From DASRTE01 sp035316885 (lineage in GTDB: Bacteria > Actinomycetota > Actinomycetes > Jiangellales > Jiangellaceae): a DNA stretch of 20,134 nucleotides. The DNA is taken from assembly GCA_035316885.1 (NCBI GenBank), contig DATHII010000140.1:1-20134 (forward strand). Reading direction: 5' to 3'. Shown here one piece after another: positions 6,755 through 15,497 of this stretch. A program made the position numbers and the translations under genes. The number at the start of each line of letters is the position of its first letter. Position 1 is the first letter of the stretch. Under the pieces are notes generated by a model, which saw only the letters and a list, made by a program, of their open reading frames with translations, was not told where the DNA came from and ran no database searches.

Positions 6755-8116
6755 GTGAGCGCGGCGTGGCCGGAAGGGAGTCGTCCATTGAGCGACGCGC
6801 AGCCTTCCAACCGCATTGCTGCTCCGGCTGACCAGGTGTCCCTACGCCGCCACAATCTGGCCGTCGTCCTACGGAGCCTGCGTGACGTCGGGTCGCGTTC
6901 GCGGGCGCGGATCGCCACCGACACCGGGTTGAGCAAGGCCACCGTTTCCAGCCTCGTGGCAGAGCTGGCGCAGTTGGGACTCGTTCGCGACGGGGAGGTG
7001 GAGCGCGCCGGCGGGATCGGACGTCCGGGACAGGCGGTCGAACTCCATGGCCGGGTATGTGGGTTGGGTGCCGAGGTCAATGTCGACTACCTGGCTGTCC
7101 TCGTCCTCGACATGCGCGGTGACCAGGTTCTGTACAGCCGGATCCCCTTCGACGTGCCCGCCGCCGGGGTCCGGCGGACGCTGGATGAGCTTGCGAACTC
7201 GATCGAGGCGGCGATCGCAGTGGCGAGCCGGCAGGGTCACGACGTCGCCGGCATCACGGTTGCCGTACCCGGGCTGGTGGAGACCATTCCCGGGGTGCTC
7301 CGCTACGGCCCGAACATCGGCTGGCGCGAGGTTCGGATCGCCGACGAGCTCGCGGCCCGGTTGGCCAAGCCGGAGATCTCGGACTCCGCACGCACTCGTG
7401 CAGCGGGCGGTGGGCCGTCCGGGGGTGGCGTCACGATCCGGGTCGACAACGACGCCAACCTGTGTGCTCTCGCCGAGTACGTGATGGGGGCTTCGGCCGG
7501 TGCATCCGATCTGGTGTACCTCACCGGTGAGATCGGCGTCGGTGGCGGTGTGATTTCCCAGGGTCGGCTGCTTCGCGGGGCCGACGGGTACGGCGGCGAG
7601 GTCGGGCACATGCCGATCGCCGAACCTCTTCACCTGTGCGGGTGCGGCCGGCGGGGCTGCTGGGAGACCGCCGTAGGTTTGGCTGCTCTTCTGCGTGAGG
7701 TTGCCGACCAGGGCGACCCCGTGACCGACCCGGCGGTCGACCTCGAGGTGCGGCTGGCAGAGATCCGGAGACGCGCCGAACTCGGTGACGGCCGAACGCT
7801 GCGTGGACTCGAGGCAATCGCGACCAGCCTCGGACTCGGGGCGGCGATCCTGGTGAACATCTTCAACCCGCGGGTGCTCGTGCTGGGCGGATACTTTGCC
7901 GTTCTCGGCGATTTCTTCCTCGAGGCGATGGAGACAGAACTCGACAAGCGAGTGGTCGCGACCGGGCGCGGCCGGTGTCGGGTCGAGTTGTCGACGCTGG
8001 GTTTCACGGCGGCTGTTCGCGGCGGAGCTCATGTCGCCGTCGAGGCCATCTTGGCCGACCCGACGTCGGCCGTCCGTGCTGCGATTCCTGCCGACGTCGG
8101 TGGAGGGACCCCATGA
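6755..8116 (+). CDS. ROK-family transcriptional repressor (XylR-like)
   Basis: 453 residues. A winged helix-turn-helix (about 30-80; LRRHNLAVVLRSLRD, ARIATDTGLSKATVSSLVAELAQ region) is followed by an ROK sugar-kinase-like domain: VDNDANLCALAEYVMG (230-245), EIGVGGGVI (259-267), GEVGHMPI (281-288) and the zinc motif CGCGRRGCWE (295-304; His285, Cys295, Cys297 and Cys302 as ligands). A Gly/Ala-rich insert of about 20 residues (205-226) is unusual. It probably represses the sugar genes until a sugar binds. GTG 6755 gives the full frame with GGGAG 4 nt upstream; an in-frame TTG at 6788 has GGGAG at a better 7-nt spacing and is a real alternative (442 residues). It overlaps the ABC ATPase gene by 4 bp (ATGA), so a translationally coupled regulator-transporter operon is likely. 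The xyl-like operator and xylA/xylB favour xylose or a derivative as effector. Confidence 0.9.
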   Translation: MSAAWPEGSRPLSDAQPSNRIAAPADQVSLRRHNLAVVLRSLRDVGSRSRARIATDTGLSKATVSSLVAELAQLGLVRDGEVERAGGIGRPGQAVELHGRVCGLGAEVNVDYLAVLVLDMRGDQVLYSRIPFDVPAAGVRRTLDELANSIEAAIAVASRQGHDVAGITVAVPGLVETIPGVLRYGPNIGWREVRIADELAARLAKPEISDSARTRAAGGGPSGGGVTIRVDNDANLCALAEYVMGASAGASDLVYLTGEIGVGGGVISQGRLLRGADGYGGEVGHMPIAEPLHLCGCGRRGCWETAVGLAALLREVADQGDPVTDPAVDLEVRLAEIRRRAELGDGRTLRGLEAIATSLGLGAAILVNIFNPRVLVLGGYFAVLGDFFLEAMETELDKRVVATGRGRCRVELSTLGFTAAVRGGAHVAVEAILADPTSAVRAAIPADVGGGTP

Positions 8117-9618
8117 CAACGGCACTGCTGCGGATGCACGGCATCGTCAAGGAGTTCCCCGGCGTTCGCGCCCTCGACGGCGTCGACCTGGAAGTGGCGC
8201 CCGCGGAGGTGCATTGCCTGCTCGGCCAGAATGGCGCCGGCAAGTCGACGCTGATCAAGGTTCTGTCGGGCGCTCATCAGCCGGACGACGGGACCGTCAC
8301 CTGGCAGGGCGAGGACGTCCGGCTGGCCAACCCGATCGCGGCGATGCGGCTCGGCATTGCGACCATCTACCAGGAGCTCGACCTGGTCGACGGTCTGACG
8401 GTCGCCGAGAACATCTACCTCGGACACGAGCTGAGCACGGCCGGGTTGTCCCGGCGCGCCGATGCGCAGCGCGGTGCGGCCGAGTTGTTGGCCCGACTCG
8501 GCCACCCGGAAATCTCCCCGCGCTGGGAGGTCGAACGCCTCTCCGCCGCAGGCAAGCAGATCGTGAGCATGGCCCGGGCGCTCTCCCACGACGTGAAGCT
8601 CATCGTCATGGACGAGCCCTCCGCCGTCCTCGACCAGGAGGAGGTCGCCCGGCTGTTCCGAGTCATCCGCGACCTCACCGGCCAGGGCGTGGCGGTGGTC
8701 TACATCTCCCACCGGCTCGAAGAGATCCGCCAGATCGGCGACCGGGTCACGGTGCTCAAGGACGGTCGGACGGTGGCGACGGGTCTGCCGGCGAAGGAAA
8801 CGCCGACCGCCGAGATCATCCGGCTGATGACCGGCCGGTCCATCGAGTACGTGTTCCCTCCGCGCGGGAACGAGCCGGCGGTCCCGGACGCGATCCTCGA
8901 GGTGAGCGGGCTGACCCGGCCGGGCGAGTTCTACGACATCGGCTTCGAGGTCCGGCCCGGTGAGGTTTTCGGCCTGGCCGGCCTGGTGGGCTCCGGACGC
9001 TCCGAGATCCTCGAGACCGTCTTCGGGGCCCGCAAGGCGGCCGCTGGATGGGTCAGCGTCAACGGCAAGCGGCTGCGTGCGGGATCGGTCGATGCCGCCG
9101 TATCCGCGGGCCTCGGTATGGCGCCCGAGGAACGCAAGAGCCAGGCCCTGCTGCTCGAGGAGAGCGTCGTCAACAACCTCACCGTCGCCTCCCTGTCCCG
9201 GTTCGCACGCGCGTCCTTCGTCCAGCGTGCCGAGGAGTTGAAAGCCGCCAGGGAGCAGGTCGAGGCTCTCGACATCCGTCCGGTCGATCCGACCCGGGAG
9301 GCCCGGACGCTGTCCGGCGGTAACCAGCAGAAGGTCGTGCTCGGCCGATGGCTGCTGACGGGCAGCAGAGTGCTGCTCCTCGACGAACCGACTCGAGGCG
9401 TCGACGTCGGTGCACGCAGCGAGATCTACGCGCTGATCCGGCGGCTGGCCGACGACGGTGTGGCCGTGCTTCTCGTCAGTAGCGAGGTGCCGGAAGTGCT
9501 CGGCCTGTCGGACCGCGTGCTGGTCCTGCGCGAAGGCCGGCAGGTCTACCAGGGCCCGGCCGACGAGATCGACGAGTCCCGGGTCCTCGACCTGGTCATG
9601 GAAGGGAGTGCCGCGTGA
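8113..9618 (+). CDS. Sugar ABC transporter ATP-binding protein (CUT2 type, XylG/RbsA-like)
   Basis: 501 residues with two fused nucleotide-binding domains, the CUT2 (ribose/xylose-type) layout. First half: Walker A GQNGAGKST (38-46), Q-loop near YQE (86-88), signature in the degenerate form LSAAGKQ (143-149), Walker B LIVMDEPSAVLD (163-174), switch His200. Second half: degenerate Walker A GLVGSGRSE (290-298), canonical LSGGNQQK (400-407), Walker B LLLDEPTRGVDVG (421-433). This asymmetry is normal for the family. ATG 8113 overlaps the ROK stop (ATGA) and has GGAGGG 5 nt upstream. The 3' end overlaps the permease start (GTGA). It powers import of a monosaccharide; pentose is likely from context but not readable from the ATPase. 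Confidence 0.93.
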   Translation: MTTALLRMHGIVKEFPGVRALDGVDLEVAPAEVHCLLGQNGAGKSTLIKVLSGAHQPDDGTVTWQGEDVRLANPIAAMRLGIATIYQELDLVDGLTVAENIYLGHELSTAGLSRRADAQRGAAELLARLGHPEISPRWEVERLSAAGKQIVSMARALSHDVKLIVMDEPSAVLDQEEVARLFRVIRDLTGQGVAVVYISHRLEEIRQIGDRVTVLKDGRTVATGLPAKETPTAEIIRLMTGRSIEYVFPPRGNEPAVPDAILEVSGLTRPGEFYDIGFEVRPGEVFGLAGLVGSGRSEILETVFGARKAAAGWVSVNGKRLRAGSVDAAVSAGLGMAPEERKSQALLLEESVVNNLTVASLSRFARASFVQRAEELKAAREQVEALDIRPVDPTREARTLSGGNQQKVVLGRWLLTGSRVLLLDEPTRGVDVGARSEIYALIRRLADDGVAVLLVSSEVPEVLGLSDRVLVLREGRQVYQGPADEIDESRVLDLVMEGSAA

Positions 9619-10685
9619 GCGAGCAGACCACCCCGCAATCGGCGGCCGTCACCCCGCCCCCCGACGAACACCGCCGGGTCGAGAAAGCGGCCGAGGAAGC
9701 CGGTCGACCGGCTTCGGCACTCACGAGGGTGATGGGGAGCTCTGTCGGCCGAAACCTCGGCCTTGTCATTGCGCTCCTCATTCTGATCGTCGTGGGTGTG
9801 ATCACCGCGGGCGACCGGTTCGCGAGCACCGACAACATGCTCACCATCCTCCGACTCGCCTCGGTGATCGGCGTCGTCAGCATCGGGATGACATTCGTGA
9901 TCATCGGCGGCGGGATCGACCTCTCCGTGGGTGCGATCGTGGCGCTGTCCTCGGTGTGGGCGACGACGCTGGCGACGCAGACCATGGCGGAGGACACGCA
10001 TTGGCTGATCATGGCGTTCGCCGCGCTCGTGGTCGGCTCCGGTTGCGGTGTCGTCAACGGGCTGCTCATCGCATACGGGCGGATGGCACCGTTCATCGCG
10101 ACGCTGGCCATGCTGGCGGCAGCACGCGGCCTGGCCGAGATCATCTCCGACAGGAAGACCCAGATCATCAGCGTCCGCGAGTTCGTCGACTTCTTCAACG
10201 GCAGCCTGCTCGGCATCCCGGTCCTGGTCTGGATCTTTGCCTTGGTGTCCGCGATGGGCTGGGTCCTGCTCAATCGGACCACCTTCGGCCGGCGCACCGT
10301 CGCGGTCGGCGGAAACTCCGTCGCCGCCAGGTTGGCCGGTATCGCCGTCAAGCGGCACACGGTTCTGCTCTACACGCTGCTCGGTTTCGCCTGCGGCATA
10401 GCCGCTGTCATGCTCATGGCCAGGACCACGACCGGAAGCTCGACCCACGGGTTCCTGTACGAGCTCGACGCGATTGCCGCGGTCGTCATCGGCGGCACCT
10501 TGCTGACCGGTGGGCGAGGGACGATCGTGGGCACCGTCCTGGGCGTACTGATCTTCACGTCGCTGACCAACGTCTTCACGCTCAACAACCTCGACACGTC
10601 GACCCAGGCCGTGGCCAAGGGCGTGATCATCGTCCTGGCCGTGCTGCTACAGCAGCGCGTGGCCGCGCGCAACGGATCCCCCTGA
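9615..10685 (+). CDS. Sugar ABC transporter permease (CUT2 type, XylH/RbsC-like)
   Basis: 356 residues; a charged, Pro-rich cytosolic N-terminus of about 45 residues, then roughly eight to ten hydrophobic segments. Family marks of the RbsC/XylH (BPD_transp_2) permeases are visible: FVIIGGGIDLSVGAIVALSS, NGLLIAYGRMAPFIATLAM, the cytosolic loop FGRRTVAVGGNSVAARLAGI and the late AVVIGGTLLTGGRGTIVGTVLG segment. A single permease gene is present, so the channel is probably a homodimer. GTG 9615 overlaps the ATPase stop by 4 bp and has GGGAG a few nt upstream. Confidence 0.92.
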   Translation: MSEQTTPQSAAVTPPPDEHRRVEKAAEEAGRPASALTRVMGSSVGRNLGLVIALLILIVVGVITAGDRFASTDNMLTILRLASVIGVVSIGMTFVIIGGGIDLSVGAIVALSSVWATTLATQTMAEDTHWLIMAFAALVVGSGCGVVNGLLIAYGRMAPFIATLAMLAAARGLAEIISDRKTQIISVREFVDFFNGSLLGIPVLVWIFALVSAMGWVLLNRTTFGRRTVAVGGNSVAARLAGIAVKRHTVLLYTLLGFACGIAAVMLMARTTTGSSTHGFLYELDAIAAVVIGGTLLTGGRGTIVGTVLGVLIFTSLTNVFTLNNLDTSTQAVAKGVIIVLAVLLQQRVAARNGSP

Positions 10686-10739
10686 CACCCCGACACGGGA
10701 TCCGCCCCGTCCTGCCCGTCCCGACGACATCGACACGAG

Positions 10740-10754
10740 CCGGATCGCATCCGG
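10740..10754 (+). other. Short hairpin between permease and binding-protein genes
   Basis: CCGGAT, loop CGC, ATCCGG: perfect 6-bp stem in the 93-nt gap, 24 nt before the binding-protein ATG. ACGGG/CCCGT (10694-10709 region) could form a second weak stem. Such stems can protect a downstream mRNA segment; no direct evidence here. Confidence 0.35.
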
Positions 10755-10778
10755 ACCCAACCACCGCTAGGAGAAGCC

Positions 10779-11849
10779 ATGTCCGTACGAACCAACCGGC
10801 CGTTCCGCAGGCTGCTCACGACGACGGGCGTACTGGCCGTCGCCGGCATGCTCGTGGTCGGCTGCACCAGCAATGAGCCCGACGACGAGGGCGACGGCGG
10901 GTCGGCGGCAGAGGAAACCGGCGACGCGGCCACCAGCGGCAACGACGAGCCCGGCGAGACCGTCACGATGGCCTTCTCCGGGCCGCTGGCCGACCACGGC
11001 TGGCTCGCGGCCGTCAACAGCTCCGCCGAAGAGGAGGCGGCGAAGTACGAGGACATCGACCTGCGGGTGGCCGAGGCGACCAACGACGCGAACCTGCAGA
11101 TCAGCCAGATCGAGACGTTCATCAACGAGGGCGTCGACGCGATCGTGCTGCTGCCTACCGACGGTGCACAGCTCACCGAGGTGGCGACCCGCGCGATGGA
11201 GGCCGGCATCATCGTCGTCAACGTCGACCGGGAGTTCTCCAGCCCGTTCGCGGCTCGGGCGACGATCCTGGGCGACAACTACGGCATGGGCGTCTCAGCC
11301 GGCACGTACGCCTGCACGCTGATCGAGGAGAACGACATCAGCGATCCGGTCATCGCCGAGATCGCGGGTATCGACTCCCTGCCACTGACCCAGGACCGCT
11401 CACGCGGCTTCGCTGACGCGCTCGCCGCCTGCGACCAGACCGTCGACAACCGGGTGGCCGCCGAGTTCACCGTGGAGTCCGGTGAGGAGCAGGCCTCCAA
11501 CCTTCTCCAGGCCGCGCCCGAGATCGACGTCGTGTGGAACCACGACGACGACCAGGGTGTCGGTGTGAAGCAGGCCTTCGACAACGCCGGCCGGGACGAG
11601 TTCTTCTTCATTGGCGGCGCCGGCTCGTGCAACGCGATGCAATGGATCCAGGACGGCGAGATGGAGGCCACGGTGCTCTACCCGCCGACGCAAGCCGCGG
11701 ACGGCATCAAGTTGGCCCGCCTGATCGCACAGGGCAAGAGCATGTCCGACCTTGTCCAGGTCGAGGTGCCGCGCCGCGTCGTGCTCAACGCACCGGTCGT
11801 GACCCAGGAGAACGTCGACCAGTACACCGACCTCTGCTTCGAGTCCTGA
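10779..11849 (+). CDS. Sugar ABC transporter substrate-binding lipoprotein (Peripla_BP_4 type)
   Basis: 356 residues. The N-terminus is a lipoprotein signal (RR, hydrophobic core, lipobox LVVGC with Cys29), then an acidic Gly/Ser/Glu linker to about residue 57 that spaces the domain from the membrane. The mature part is a LacI/ribose-binding-like periplasmic fold: MAFSGPLADHGWLAAV, NDANLQISQIETFINEGVDAIVLLPTDGAQLTEV, GIIVVNVDREF, and VVWNHDDDQGVGVKQAFDNAGRDEFFFIGGAGS. These are typical of CUT2 binding proteins for ribose, xylose and similar sugars. AGGAG lies 5 nt before the ATG. The gene is separated from the permease by 93 nt and from the next enzyme by a strong hairpin, an arrangement often linked with higher expression of the binding protein. 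The exact sugar is not evident. Confidence 0.92.
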   Translation: MSVRTNRPFRRLLTTTGVLAVAGMLVVGCTSNEPDDEGDGGSAAEETGDAATSGNDEPGETVTMAFSGPLADHGWLAAVNSSAEEEAAKYEDIDLRVAEATNDANLQISQIETFINEGVDAIVLLPTDGAQLTEVATRAMEAGIIVVNVDREFSSPFAARATILGDNYGMGVSAGTYACTLIEENDISDPVIAEIAGIDSLPLTQDRSRGFADALAACDQTVDNRVAAEFTVESGEEQASNLLQAAPEIDVVWNHDDDQGVGVKQAFDNAGRDEFFFIGGAGSCNAMQWIQDGEMEATVLYPPTQAADGIKLARLIAQGKSMSDLVQVEVPRRVVLNAPVVTQENVDQYTDLCFES

Positions 11850-11855
11850 CCAACC

Positions 11856-11928
11856 CTCCCGTTGATCATGGAGAAGTGGGGCAATCCTGCGGACAGGAAC
11901 CCCCACTTCTCCATGATCAACAGGGGAG
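11856..11928. repeat. Long perfect inverted repeat / stem-loop in the operon
   Basis: Two 21-nt arms, 11861-11881 and 11901-11921, are perfect reverse complements (left arm starts GTTGATCATGG, right arm ends CCATGATCAAC). The 19-nt centre folds further: TCCTG, CGGA tetraloop, CAGGA. Outside, CTCCC (11856-11860) can pair with GGGAG (11924-11928) past a 2-nt bulge. It begins 7 nt after the binding-protein stop codon. Either a strong transcriptional attenuator/mRNA 3'-end barrier, or a copy of a dispersed intergenic palindromic element; a perfect arm match suggests selection or recent insertion. There is no clear T-run. Confidence 0.9.
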
Positions 11929-11971
11929 CGGAGGCTTGACCGACACCGACGCGCAAGGGGCGTAGACGCAG

Positions 11972-13153
11972 ATGACCGTTGAGAGCAGGCCGGCCCTCGG
12001 GATCGGCATGGTGGGTTATGCGTTCATGGGGGCGGCCCACTCGCAGGCGTGGCGGAACGCGCCGAGTTTCTTCGATCTCCCCCTCGTACCGAGCATGGCC
12101 GCCATCGGAGGCCGCAACCGCGATGCCGCTGCGGCCGTGGCCCGGCGGTTTGGTTGGCGGGACGTCGAGACCGACTGGCGCGTGTTGATCGAGCGTGCCG
12201 ACGTCGGGCTCGTCGACGTGTGCACGCCGGGCGACACCCATGCCGAGATCGCGATCGCCGCCCTCGAGGCGGGCAAGCATGTGCTCTGCGAGAAACCCCT
12301 GGCCAACACCGTCGCCGAGGCCGAGGCGATGGTGGCCGCGGCCGAGGCGGCCACGGCGCGCGGCGTCCGCTCGATGGTCGGGTTCACCTATCGGCGGGTT
12401 CCGGCGATCGCGCTGGCCCGCCGCCTAGTCGACGACGGCCGGGTCGGCGACATCCGGCACGTGCGCGCCCAGTACCTGCAGGACTGGGTCACCGACCCGG
12501 AGGCGCCGCTGTCGTGGCGGCTTCAGAAGGACCGGGCGGGCTCCGGCGCGCTGGGCGACATCGGCGCCCACATCGTCGACCTCACCCAGTTCGTCACCGG
12601 GGAACGCATCACCGGCGTGAGCGCGCTGCTCGAGACGTTCGTCAAGGAGCGCCCCCTGCCGGAGTCGTCCAGCGGCCTGTCCGGCGTCGCCGGCAGTGGG
12701 CGCGGCGCTGTGACCGTCGACGACGCCGCGGTGTTCCTGGCCCGGTTCAGCGGCGGCGCGCTCGCGACGTTCGAGGCGACCCGGTTCGCCGCCGGGCGCA
12801 AGAACGCGATCCGGATCGAGATCAACGGCTCGGCTGGGAGCCTGGCCTTCGACCTCGAGGACATGAACGTCCTCCAGGTCCACGACCACACCGCTGACCC
12901 CGTGACGGCAGGCTTCACACGGGTGCTCGTCACCGAGCCGGTGCACCCGTACGTGTCCGCGTGGTGGCCGGCGGGCCACCTGCTCGGCTACGAGCACAGC
13001 TTCACCCACCAGGCCGTCGACCTGCTGACCGCGATCGCGCAGGAGCACGACCCGGAGCCCTCGTTTGCCGACGGCCTCGGCGTGCAGCGTGTGCTCGCCG
13101 CGGTCGAGCTGAGCGCGGCCAAGGACAGTGTTTGGACGGAGGTGGGCGGGTGA
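11972..13153 (+). CDS. Gfo/Idh/MocA-family NAD(P)-dependent sugar oxidoreductase
   Basis: 393 residues. N-terminal Rossmann fold starts with [18 protein letters not shown] (10-27); the nucleotide-contacting Asp/Arg region is GGRNRD (46-51); the family EKP motif with catalytic Lys108 lies in [11 protein letters not shown] (103-113). The C-terminal alpha/beta domain carries [13 protein letters not shown] (192-204), where Asp196 and His200 are in the usual active-site places. The family oxidises or reduces secondary alcohols of sugars and inositols, for example at C1, C2 or C3. ATG 11972 is conserved-domain-proximal but has only AAGGGG 11 nt upstream, so translation may be weak. It follows the long hairpin and overlaps xylA by 4 bp (GTGA). 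Possible roles: xylose/glucose dehydrogenase, inositol dehydrogenase, or 3-keto-glycoside-forming enzyme acting with the nearby TIM-barrel proteins. Confidence 0.88.
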   Translation: MTVESRPALGIGMVGYAFMGAAHSQAWRNAPSFFDLPLVPSMAAIGGRNRDAAAAVARRFGWRDVETDWRVLIERADVGLVDVCTPGDTHAEIAIAALEAGKHVLCEKPLANTVAEAEAMVAAAEAATARGVRSMVGFTYRRVPAIALARRLVDDGRVGDIRHVRAQYLQDWVTDPEAPLSWRLQKDRAGSGALGDIGAHIVDLTQFVTGERITGVSALLETFVKERPLPESSSGLSGVAGSGRGAVTVDDAAVFLARFSGGALATFEATRFAAGRKNAIRIEINGSAGSLAFDLEDMNVLQVHDHTADPVTAGFTRVLVTEPVHPYVSAWWPAGHLLGYEHSFTHQAVDLLTAIAQEHDPEPSFADGLGVQRVLAAVELSAAKDSVWTEVGG

Positions 13154-14310
13154 ACGATTTCAACCCCACGAGGGACGACCGGTTCAGCTTCGGATTGTGG
13201 ACGGTCGGCTGGCGGGGCGTCGATGTGTTCGGCGGTGCGGTCCGGGCGCCGCTCGATCCGGTCGAAGCGGTCGAGAAGCTGGCCGGGCTCGGAGCGGCGG
13301 CCGTGACCTTTCACGACGACGACCTGGTCCCCGTCGACGCCACTCGCCAAGCCGCACTCGACCGGTTCAGCAAAGCGCTGGCCGACACTGGCCTTGCTGT
13401 CGAGATGGCCACCACGAACCTGTTCGGACACCCGGTCTTCAAGGACGGGGGATTCACCGCCAATGACCGCGACGTGCGCCGCTACGCCCTGGTCAAGGTC
13501 CTGCGCAACATCGATCTGGCGGCCGAGCTCGGCGCCCGGACGTACGTCCTGTGGGGCGGCCGCGAGGGTGCCGAGTCGGGTGCGGCCAAGGACATCGCCG
13601 CGGCGCTGGACCGGTACCGCGAGGCGATGAACGTCCTGTGCTCGTACGTCCGCGAGCGTGGTTACGACATCCGGTTCGCTCTGGAGCCGAAGCCCAACGA
13701 GCCCCGCGGCGACATCCTGCTACCGACGGTGGGCCACGCGCTGGCGTTCATCGGCGAGCTGGACGAGCCCGACCGCGTCGGCCTCAACCCCGAGGTCGGC
13801 CACGAGGAGATGGCAAGCCTGAACTACGCCCACGGCATCGCCCAGGCGCTGTGGCACGGCAAGCTGTTCCACATCGACCTCAACGGTCAGCACGGCCCCC
13901 GCTACGACCAGGACCTGCGCTTCGGCGCAGGCAACCTGCGTGGGGCCTTCTGGACGGTGGACGTCCTCGACGGCGCGGGGACCGGGCCGCGGTACGACGG
14001 ATACGTGCATTTCGACTACAAGCCGCCGCGGACCGAGGACCTCGACGACGTGTGGGAGACCGCCCGGGCCTGCATGCGCAACTTCCTGATCCTGCGGGCG
14101 AAGGTGCGGGCCTTCAGGGCCGACCCGGAGGTGGCCGAGGCCCTCACGGCGGCGAGGGTGCCGGCGTTGTCCGAGCCCACCCTCGATCCGCACGAGTCGC
14201 TGGAGGTGCTTCGCGCCGAGTCGTTCGACGTCGACGCCATGGCGGCCCGCGGCATGCATTTCGAGCGGCTCGACCAGCTGGCGATTGAGCACCTGCTCGG
14301 TGTCCGCTGA
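13150..14310 (+). CDS. xylA: Xylose isomerase
   Basis: 386 residues, close to the 388 of Streptomyces enzymes and highly alike from the first residues ([12 protein letters not shown]). It interconverts D-xylose and D-xylulose (and glucose/fructose) with two divalent metals. Active-site residues are all present: His55 and Asp58 in TFHDDD, Glu179 and Lys181 in [10 protein letters not shown], Glu215 and His218 in NPEVGHE, Asp243 in HIDLNGQ, Asp253 and Asp255 in [10 protein letters not shown], Asp289 in [14 protein letters not shown] 13150 overlaps the oxidoreductase stop (GTGA), with GGAGG about 7 nt upstream. This is the short class I form. Its product is the substrate of the xylulokinase at 4981-6411. 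Confidence 0.97.
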   Translation: MNDFNPTRDDRFSFGLWTVGWRGVDVFGGAVRAPLDPVEAVEKLAGLGAAAVTFHDDDLVPVDATRQAALDRFSKALADTGLAVEMATTNLFGHPVFKDGGFTANDRDVRRYALVKVLRNIDLAAELGARTYVLWGGREGAESGAAKDIAAALDRYREAMNVLCSYVRERGYDIRFALEPKPNEPRGDILLPTVGHALAFIGELDEPDRVGLNPEVGHEEMASLNYAHGIAQALWHGKLFHIDLNGQHGPRYDQDLRFGAGNLRGAFWTVDVLDGAGTGPRYDGYVHFDYKPPRTEDLDDVWETARACMRNFLILRAKVRAFRADPEVAEALTAARVPALSEPTLDPHESLEVLRAESFDVDAMAARGMHFERLDQLAIEHLLGVR

Positions 14311-14341
14311 GCCGACCGCGCAGACAAGGAGCGTTACCGAG

Positions 14342-15349
14342 ATGGCACGACCGATCACGCTGTTCACCGGCCAGTGGGCTGACCTGCCGTTCGAGCAGGT
14401 GTGCGTGCTGGCCTCCGAGTGGGGCTACGACGGCCTCGAGATCGCCTGCTGGGGCGACCACTTCGAGATCGACAAGGTGTTGGCAGACGACTCCTACGTC
14501 GCCGGGCGCAGAGAGATCCTGGCCAAACACGACCTCCAGGTATGGACGATCTCCAACCATCTGGTCGGCCAGGCGGTCTGCGACGACCCGATCGACGCCC
14601 GGCACAAGGACATCCTGCCGGGGCGGATCTGGGGTGACGGCGACCCCGAGGGCGTGCGACAGCGTGCTGCCGAGGAGATGAAGGACACCGCGCGCGCCGC
14701 GGCCAAGCTCGGCGTCGACACCGTCGTCGGGTTCACCGGCAGCAAGATATGGAAGACCGTCGCAATGTTCCCGCCGGTGCCGGCCTCGATGGTCGACGAC
14801 GGCTACCAGGACTTCGCCGACCGGTGGAACCCGATCCTCGACGTCTTCGACGAGAACGGCGTGCGCTTCGCCCACGAGGTGCACCCCTCCGAGATCGCCT
14901 ACGACTACTGGACGACCGTGCGAACGCTGGAGGCCGTCGGTCACCGGAAGGCGTTCGGGCTCAACTGGGATCCCAGCCACTTCGTGTGGCAGGACCTCGA
15001 CCCGGTCGGCTTCCTGTGGGACTTCAAGGACCGCGTCTACCACGTCGACTGCAAGGACGCGAAGCGGCAGGTCGGCAACGGCCGCAATGGCCGGATGGGC
15101 TCGCATCTGCCGTGGGCCGACCCGCGCCGAGGCTGGGACTTCGTGTCCACCGGACACGGTGACGTGCCGTGGGAGGCGTGCTTCCGGATGCTGAACACGA
15201 TCGGCTACCAGGGCCCGATCTCGGTCGAGTGGGAGGACGCGGGGATGGACCGGTTGGTCGGCGCCCCCGAGGCGCTCGAGTTCGTACGCCGCATGGCTTT
15301 CGACCCGCCTTCGGCAGCCTTCGACGCGGCGTTCAGCTCGACGGACTGA
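14342..15349 (+). CDS. Sugar phosphate isomerase/epimerase-like TIM-barrel protein
   Basis: 335 residues, no signal peptide, so cytosolic, unlike the exported relative at 1-1229. It belongs to the AP-endonuclease-2/xylose-isomerase-like TIM-barrel group: [16 protein letters not shown] at the start, [14 protein letters not shown] (30-43), and probable metal ligands Glu179 (AHEVHPSE), Asp210 (LNWDPSHF), His234 (YHVDCKDAK) and Glu296 (SVEWEDAG). ATG 14342 has AAGGAG 11 nt upstream; the frame is open earlier but overlaps xylA there. It starts 31 nt after the xylA stop and is the last gene of the operon. Relatives are annotated as isomerases or epimerases; some proteins of this fold cleave 3-keto-glycosides made by Gfo/Idh/MocA enzymes, and the partner oxidoreductase is two genes upstream. 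Reaction not determined. Confidence 0.85.
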   Translation: MARPITLFTGQWADLPFEQVCVLASEWGYDGLEIACWGDHFEIDKVLADDSYVAGRREILAKHDLQVWTISNHLVGQAVCDDPIDARHKDILPGRIWGDGDPEGVRQRAAEEMKDTARAAAKLGVDTVVGFTGSKIWKTVAMFPPVPASMVDDGYQDFADRWNPILDVFDENGVRFAHEVHPSEIAYDYWTTVRTLEAVGHRKAFGLNWDPSHFVWQDLDPVGFLWDFKDRVYHVDCKDAKRQVGNGRNGRMGSHLPWADPRRGWDFVSTGHGDVPWEACFRMLNTIGYQGPISVEWEDAGMDRLVGAPEALEFVRRMAFDPPSAAFDAAFSSTD

Positions 15350-15497
15350 TCACCCCCGGGAGCCATTCCTCGAGGATCGACGCCTCCTGGGCGGCGGCAC
15401 TGTGCCCCCGCTGGGGCTGGCAGTCTGGAAATTCGGTGGGACCAATCGGGCCGGGACACGGCACACTGGATGTCATACCCCATCCGAGGCGGTGGCC

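Noticed and set aside
6869..8125. Minus-strand open frame opposite the ROK gene
   Set aside because: Shadow of the ROK reading frame; no ribosome site or recognisable domain.
9546..10448. Minus-strand open frames opposite the permease
   Set aside because: Products are polar His/Asp/Gly-rich strings opposite a clear membrane protein.
11856..11928. CRISPR or riboswitch
   Set aside because: Only one inverted repeat, no spaced direct repeats, and it lies between two coding regions after a stop codon without aptamer-like conserved sequence.
11936..11965. Promoter for the oxidoreductase (TTGACC at 11936-11941)
   Set aside because: The -35 looks good but no TAnnnT lies 16-19 nt downstream; the nearest candidate is at 21 nt and poor.
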